Below the pieces are notes generated by a model that saw only the letters and a program-made list of their open reading frames with translations, had not been told where the DNA came from and did not search any database. Below are positions 42,475 to 44,033 of a DNA stretch of 44,033 nt, in pieces. The DNA is taken from the NCBI RefSeq assembly GCF_001570525.1, contig NZ_BBXC01000008.1:417530-461562 (forward strand). Reading direction: 5' to 3'. This DNA comes from Herbidospora sakaeratensis (GTDB lineage Bacteria > Actinomycetota > Actinomycetes > Streptosporangiales > Streptosporangiaceae). A program made the position numbers and the translations under genes. The stretch's first letter is position 1. Every line of letters starts with the position of its first letter.

Positions 42475-44033
42475 ATGCAGGAGCTCCGTCTCGTCGCGGT
42501 GAGTGAGGACGGCACCTATCTCGTCCTGGCCACGGCCGGGAGGGGTACCCGCTTCACGCTGCCCGTCGACGATCGGCTCCGTGCTGCCGTCCGCGGCAAC
42601 TTCTCCCGTCTCGGTCAATATGAGATCGAAGTGGAGAGCCCGTTGCGCCCCAAGGAGATCCAGGCCCGGATCCGAGCCGGTGAGACCGCCGAGGAGATCG
42701 CCGCCACGGCGGGCATCCCGGTCGAGCGGGTCCGCTGGTTCGAGGGGCCGGTGCTCCAGGAACGCGAATACATGGCCCAGCAGGCCCAGCGCTGCGCCGT
42801 CCGCCTCCCCGGCGAGGCGGCCGCCCGCCCCACGCTCGGCGAGCTCGTCGCCGAGCGCCTCACCCGGCGCGGCGTGCCCACCGACGAGATCGACTGGGAC
42901 TCCTGCAAGCGCGACGACAACCTGTGGCGCATCAAGCTCGGGTACGTCTGGAACGGCCACACCCGCCACGCCGAGTGGCTCTTCGACCCGCGCCGCCGCC
43001 ACGTCTCCCCCTACGACGACGAGGCGATGCGCCTGTCGGCCGACGACTACGTCGAGCCGCAGGCCGAAGAGGCGACGGTCCGGCCTTTCGTGCCCCGGAT
43101 CGCGGGCAAGCTCGCCCCCGTCCCGCGCGACTACGACTACGACCTCGCCGAGACGCCGCCGTTAAGGGTCGCCCCGACCGGCAACCTGCCCGACCACTTC
43201 TCGCCCCGCTTCACCCCCGAACCGGCCGCCTTCCACGAGCCCGAGCCGCCCCGCGTCACCGCGCCCCACCCGGAACCCCGCTACGCGGAGCCGCCGGTCA
43301 GCGCGCCCGCGTCCTACGCGACGCCCGAGCCCCCGGAGCCGCGCCCCGCACCGGCGCCCCACCACCCGGTGGAGCCGCAGGTCAGCACGCCCTCGACGCG
43401 CCCGTCGGCCGAACCGCCCGCCGCCGCGCCTCAGGCCCACCGGGCCCCGGAGCCGCAGGCCGGTGCAGCCACGGCGCACCACGCGCCCGAGCCGCAGGCC
43501 AGCGCAGCCACGGCTCATCACACGCCCGGCCCGCAGGCCGGCGCGTCCGCGCCGCAGCGCACGCCTGAGCCCGCCGCCGCCCCTGAACCGCCGACCGCCC
43601 CGGAACCACAGGGTTCCGCGCCCGCCTCGCCCGAGGTGTCCGGCCCGGCCGCTCCGTCGGCCGTCGCCACCGCGTCGGCCGCGCCGGAGAGCCGCGCGGA
43701 GGCGCGGCCGAGCGCGCCCGGTTCGGAGGCGCACCCTGGCGCGCCCGCTTCCGAGTCCCGTCCTGGCACGCCCGACCAGCAGGCTTCCGCCCCGGCCACA
43801 CCCGAGAACGGATCGGCCACGCCTGAGGAGCAGCAGGTCACGGAGCCGCAGGCCCCCGCCGCCACGCCTCAGGCCGCCGCCACTCCCTCGGCGCCTGCCG
43901 CCACTCCGGAGGCCGACGCCCCGGCGACCGCACCGGCCGCTCCGCAGACCACCGCTCCGGTGACCCCTGCGGCCGCCGCCACCACGCCCGCTTCTCAGCC
44001 CGCCCCGGAAACCCCGGCCCCGCAGGCCGCGCC
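42475..44033 (+). CDS. sepH: Septation protein SepH (DUF3071), 3' end outside window
   Basis: ATG 42475 with AAGGGA 6 nt upstream opens a frame that runs past the right edge (519 codons visible, no stop). Residues 1-165 match the SepH/DUF3071 N-terminus: MQELRLVAVSEDGTYLVL, the helix-turn-helix IQARIRAGETAEEIAATAGIPVERVRWFEGPVL, and IDWDSCKRDDNLWRIKLGYVWNGHTRHAEWLFDPRRRHV. In Streptomyces, SepH binds FtsZ and promotes Z-ring assembly in sporulation septation. From about residue 230 the sequence is Pro/Ala/Glu low complexity, including three 13-residue repeats of the HHAPEPQAGAATA type. The visible part already exceeds the roughly 340-residue Streptomyces protein. Confidence 0.93.
   Translation, partial: MQELRLVAVSEDGTYLVLATAGRGTRFTLPVDDRLRAAVRGNFSRLGQYEIEVESPLRPKEIQARIRAGETAEEIAATAGIPVERVRWFEGPVLQEREYMAQQAQRCAVRLPGEAAARPTLGELVAERLTRRGVPTDEIDWDSCKRDDNLWRIKLGYVWNGHTRHAEWLFDPRRRHVSPYDDEAMRLSADDYVEPQAEEATVRPFVPRIAGKLAPVPRDYDYDLAETPPLRVAPTGNLPDHFSPRFTPEPAAFHEPEPPRVTAPHPEPRYAEPPVSAPASYATPEPPEPRPAPAPHHPVEPQVSTPSTRPSAEPPAAAPQAHRAPEPQAGAATAHHAPEPQASAATAHHTPGPQAGASAPQRTPEPAAAPEPPTAPEPQGSAPASPEVSGPAAPSAVATASAAPESRAEARPSAPGSEAHPGAPASESRPGTPDQQASAPATPENGSATPEEQQVTEPQAPAATPQAAATPSAPAATPEADAPATAPAAPQTTAPVTPAAAATTPASQPAPETPAPQAA

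Overview
The window is chromosomal DNA of a very high-GC actinomycete, most likely Streptosporangiales (Streptosporangiaceae). The grounds are strong G/C bias at third codon positions, frequent GTG starts, DUF1707/DUF3159/DUF3710/DUF4193/DUF4235/DUF6879 families, an F420-type oxidoreductase, SepH and a CutR-type regulator. The stretch from about 18 to 35 kb follows the gene order of M. tuberculosis Rv2689c to Rv2701c (RNA methyltransferase, APC permease, ceoB, ceoC, DUF3159, OB-fold protein, DUF3710, dut, DUF4193, suhB), with actinomycete insertions (AI-2E permease, valS, DUF4235, otsA, EcsC). I saw no tRNA, rRNA, IS element, CRISPR array or phage gene.

Layout. 0-4 kb: aconitase behind a promoter with two palindromic operators, then a YdjM-type membrane hydrolase. 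4-7.3 kb: a compact accessory operon of PadR regulator, DUF1707 membrane protein, E1-like ThiF enzyme with an N-terminal recognition-like domain, a 37-residue peptide gene ending in Asn with its own promoter, and a DUF6879 protein. I read this as a candidate peptide-modification (RiPP-like) locus, the most interesting part of the window. 7.2-12.8 kb: a sugar-porter MFS protein and the hen1-pnkp RNA-repair pair. 12.8-18 kb: luciferase-like oxidoreductase, a GH18-like exported protein, a lipoprotein, a MarR/SDR divergent pair with a clear operator, a secreted Cys-rich protein and a frame-broken gene.

18-29 kb is housekeeping: RNA m5U-type methyltransferase, a KimA-like APC transporter divergent from two TrkA/RCK genes (a potassium module), and a long minus-strand series valS, AI-2E, dut, DUF3710, OB-fold, DUF3159. 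29-34.5 kb: trehalose-6-phosphate synthase with stacked operators, EcsC and DUF4193 proteins, a CutRS-like two-component system and a 54-residue orphan. 34.5-44 kb: inositol monophosphatase, S9 peptidase, coproporphyrin ferrochelatase, an exported lytic transglycosylase, an MFS transporter coupled to an aldonolactone oxidase, and sepH running off the right edge.

Across the window at least ten genes have a TANNNT-like -10 box exactly 6 or 8 nt before the start codon and no Shine-Dalgarno sequence, indicating leaderless mRNAs. Perfect GC-rich hairpins serve as terminators. A 12-mer, GAATCTGCCCAA, recurs three times about 30 kb apart beside such hairpins.
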